Assembly (NCBI GenBank): GCA_001515945.1
Contig: LOER01000017.1
Coordinates: 1-64,000 of the forward strand
DNA: 64,000 nucleotides
DNA from: Desulfitibacter sp. BRH_c19
Lineage (GTDB): Bacteria > Bacillota > DSM-16504 > Desulfitibacterales > Desulfitibacteraceae
Direction of reading: 5' to 3'
Positions within the stretch are counted from its first letter, which is position 1. Each line of letters begins with the position of its first letter. The position numbers and the translations under genes were made by a program. The notes under the pieces are model-generated. The model had not been told where the DNA came from and ran no database searches. It saw only the letters and a program-made list of their open reading frames with translations. Positions 61,825 through 64,000 of this stretch are shown piece after piece.

Positions 61825-64000
61825 TCAATTGATTAATTTAGCCTCGGTTAATAGGTTTCTAATTGCTATTGCTGCTTCTGCATAGGTGAAGGTGCCTTTC
61901 GGATCAATAGTTTCATGGGTTTTGCCATTGAACACACCTACACTAACTGTTTTCTTTACAAATTCATAGGCCCAATCAGCAATTTGATTTTTATCCTTAT
62001 ATTTGTCTATCCTGCTGTTATCTACTTCCTTTAACCCTGCTATATCCATTGCCCTAGCATAGATAGTCATAGCTTCTTCCCTGCTTATCTCTGTATTTGG
62101 TCTGAATGTACCGTCTGGATAGCCAGTAATAATCTCATACTCTGTAGCTATTGTTATAGCATCTGCTAATTTATTATTTAATTCCACATCAAGGAATTTA
62201 CCTTGCTCTGCTACACCCGTTCTATATATTCCAAGAGCTTTTGTGATGTATTCTGCAAATTCTCCTCTAGTAATACTACCATTTGGTTCAAATGTTTCTG
62301 GGTTTTTAATTACTAGTCTTGATGCCATGTCATTTACAGCGTCTTTTGACCAATGATTTTCTACTGAAGCTACTGTTGTAGGATTCCAAATTACTGAATA
62401 GCTTGAGTTGGTTAGTGAATTTAGTTTTGCATACCATTTGCCATCTTTCTCAAATACTGTTGTTGGTATGTGTGAGAATGTTCCGTCTGGATTATAAACT
62501 ACCCCAGTTGAAACTTTAGTTGGGTCAACACCTGTTGGTATTTCCATGACTCTTGTTACATAACTTGAAAACTCGGAAACTGTTGTTTCTCTTACTTCGC
62601 CAGAAGTTGTTGTTGTCTTTGCTACTACTTTAAATTCTACTGGTGGGAATAGGATTTCATGCCCTTTGACTTTTGCATTCTCTTCAATTTCTTTTAGTTG
62701 AGTTTCATTTAGTTTGTTTATTTGCACCTCTACTTCTATATCTTTCAAAGAATCTGCTTTTACATCTAAGATTGCTGCTACTTGATCAATTCCTATTTCT
62801 TTAGCAGGAATGATGTAATCTACTTTTTCAGTTGTTATGGCAAGTGTAAAGTTATTTTGGTCCATTTTCTTTACTATGTCACCAGTTAAGATACTCTTGA
62901 TCTGATTTGCATTACTTGCTGCTACGGGTATTTCTACTTTGTTTTCGGTTGTACTACCACTTGTTTCATTTTCTTTTATAGCTTCATCTAATTTTTCATT
63001 TAGTGCATTGGCATCTGCTCTTAGCTCTACACTTCTTCCTCCATCTTCCTCTGTCACGGTTTCTGTTCCAGCTGCATGTTCCTGTCCGTTAACATATACT
63101 GTAGTTGCTACTTGTGTTTGTTCCGGTTTTGAATTGCTGCTATTTCTTCTATATTCAGCTGTAATGGTTAAATCACTTGTTATATTGGTAAATTCTTCAT
63201 CCCAGCCTGTAAACCTATAGCCGGACCTTGTTGGATTATCAGGAGCCGTTGCGTTACTTCCGTGATATACGGTTTCTGTTTTCAGTTCTGTTTCATCCCA
63301 GTCCTTAAAGGTGACTGTGTATCTATTGAAGCTCCACTGGGCATATAAGATGACATCGGTTGTACCCATAGTTAGATTCGAACCTGCTCCGTAACTTGTT
63401 CCACTTCCATCTCTTTCTGTATTCCAGCCAACAAAGGTATATCCTGTTTTTTCAAGTGAACCAGTATTACCCAGGACTGTAATGGTTACCTCTTCTGCAT
63501 ATCTATTGTTATCGTTTGGTATACTTCCTCCTATACTTCCATTCCCGTCATAGGCTATGCTATTAAGGGTAACTGCTACTTCTGCTGTTAATGGACTTAT
63601 ACTGGTTGTCAGCTTGCTATCGTTTAATGTAATTGTACCTATTCCTTCACTATCTAGGTTCCCATAAACCTCTGCTGTAACTGTTGTTGGACTTGTTTTG
63701 TCAACTGTTGCTATATCTAGCCCATCTAATACTCCTTCAAGGCTTATATCTGATGCATATACTGATCCTGTTACTGTGTCATTAACAATGTTTAATGTAA
63801 ATACCTGCCTAAAGCTTTTGCTGCCTAGTATGTTAGCTGGGTTAGGTGTCATCATAATGGTTTCTTTGTCTATCCACTTTGCATACAAGAGGATATCCTC
63901 TGTTACTTTGTCTACTGTAAAGTTCCAGGCATTGGTTAAGCCCGCTTCTTTATACCACCCTAAAAAAATGTATCCTTCCTTTGTTGTCTGGTCTACTGGT
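61825..64000 (-). CDS. surface protein with Listeria-Bacteroides repeats and three SLH domains, cut by the right edge
   Basis: At least 725 residues; the frame stays open to base 64000, so the N-terminus is outside the window (the TTG at 63888 is only an internal codon). Two InlB B-repeat-type domains are visible (GYTFVGWNTERDGSGTSYGA and GYIFLGWYKEAGLTNAW, the latter beyond 63888), plus RYTVTFKDWDETELKTETVY. A valine/threonine-rich domain follows, then three C-terminal SLH domains (VENHWSKDAVNDMASRLV, GYPDGTFRPNTEISREEA, and a last weaker one). Probably an adhesin or S-layer-associated protein held on CsaB-modified wall polymer. Confidence 0.9.
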   Translation of the reverse strand, partial: PVDQTTKEGYIFLGWYKEAGLTNAWNFTVDKVTEDILLYAKWIDKETIMMTPNPANILGSKSFRQVFTLNIVNDTVTGSVYASDISLEGVLDGLDIATVDKTSPTTVTAEVYGNLDSEGIGTITLNDSKLTTSISPLTAEVAVTLNSIAYDGNGSIGGSIPNDNNRYAEEVTITVLGNTGSLEKTGYTFVGWNTERDGSGTSYGAGSNLTMGTTDVILYAQWSFNRYTVTFKDWDETELKTETVYHGSNATAPDNPTRSGYRFTGWDEEFTNITSDLTITAEYRRNSSNSKPEQTQVATTVYVNGQEHAAGTETVTEEDGGRSVELRADANALNEKLDEAIKENETSGSTTENKVEIPVAASNANQIKSILTGDIVKKMDQNNFTLAITTEKVDYIIPAKEIGIDQVAAILDVKADSLKDIEVEVQINKLNETQLKEIEENAKVKGHEILFPPVEFKVVAKTTTTSGEVRETTVSEFSSYVTRVMEIPTGVDPTKVSTGVVYNPDGTFSHIPTTVFEKDGKWYAKLNSLTNSSYSVIWNPTTVASVENHWSKDAVNDMASRLVIKNPETFEPNGSITRGEFAEYITKALGIYRTGVAEQGKFLDVELNNKLADAITIATEYEIITGYPDGTFRPNTEISREEAMTIYARAMDIAGLKEVDNSRIDKYKDKNQIADWAYEFVKKTVSVGVFNGKTHETIDPKGTFTYAEAAIAIRNLLTEAKLIN

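Noticed and set aside
1-64000. tRNA, rRNA or classic riboswitch
   Set aside because: No cloverleaf ends in CCA, no rRNA-like sequence and no T-box, SAM, TPP or lysine motif was recognised in the gaps. A tool search could still reveal a weak one.

Overview
This is AT-rich DNA from a low-GC Gram-positive anaerobe, most likely a member of the Clostridia. The evidence is the long-form ribosome hibernation factor, an RF2 gene with its programmed frameshift, SecA and comF/comFA, S-layer-homology (SLH) proteins together with the wall-pyruvylating enzyme CsaB, a 2-hydroxyacyl-CoA dehydratase activase, and strong GGAGG ribosome binding sites with TTGACA/TATAAT promoters. I cannot name the species. Nearly every gene from 1.7 kb to the right edge lies on the minus strand; plus-strand exceptions are the Phd-Uma2 gene, a lipoprotein, a 49-residue zinc protein and a small membrane protein.

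Layout. 0-3.7 kb: a TetR regulator cut by the left edge, a Phd antitoxin-like/Uma2 nuclease fusion, a MarR-acetyltransferase fusion and a lipoprotein; the three regulator-type genes each have a promoter carrying a palindrome. 3.8-9.4 kb: a PadR-headed operon (padR, membrane protein with an N-terminal permease-prefix-like region, DUF4097 protein, FtsX-type permease, ABC ATPase, membrane fusion protein); the last gene has an in-frame TAG near its end. 9.4-9.9 kb: a decayed histidine kinase that keeps its terminator. 9.9-20.1 kb: housekeeping block (ABC1 kinase, LmeA-like protein, prfB, secA, hpf, comF, comFA). 20-23.8 kb: small genes, phosphohexomutase and structured non-coding DNA. 23.8-36.2 kb: envelope cluster (SH3 protein, TagO/WecA-type transferase, FabZ, MurJ, CsaB, DUF5693 protein, sodium symporter, SLH subtilase). 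36.2-47.6 kb: two adjoining efflux systems, an RND pump with adaptor, TolC-like protein and TetR, and an ABC-2 exporter with HlyD, two ATPases, permease and TetR; their promoters carry different long palindromes. 47.6-52.5 kb: MarR and a giant CoA-dehydratase activase. 52.7-64 kb: SLH protein, S41 protease, beta-propeller protein, MacAB-type exporter and a second SLH protein running off the right edge.

How it fits together. CsaB should pyruvylate the wall polymer that SLH domains bind, and at least three SLH proteins lie in the same window. The efflux and enzyme modules each carry a local regulator and a visible operator, so several autoregulated circuits can be read directly from the sequence.

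Non-coding DNA is unusually structured. The best candidate for something undescribed is a pair of roughly 180-bp elements (13543-13729 and 57850-58028) that fold into the same long hairpin although the stem sequences differ by compensating changes. Three further families of short dispersed repeats are present, one of which lies inside or across the predicted 5' ends of genes.
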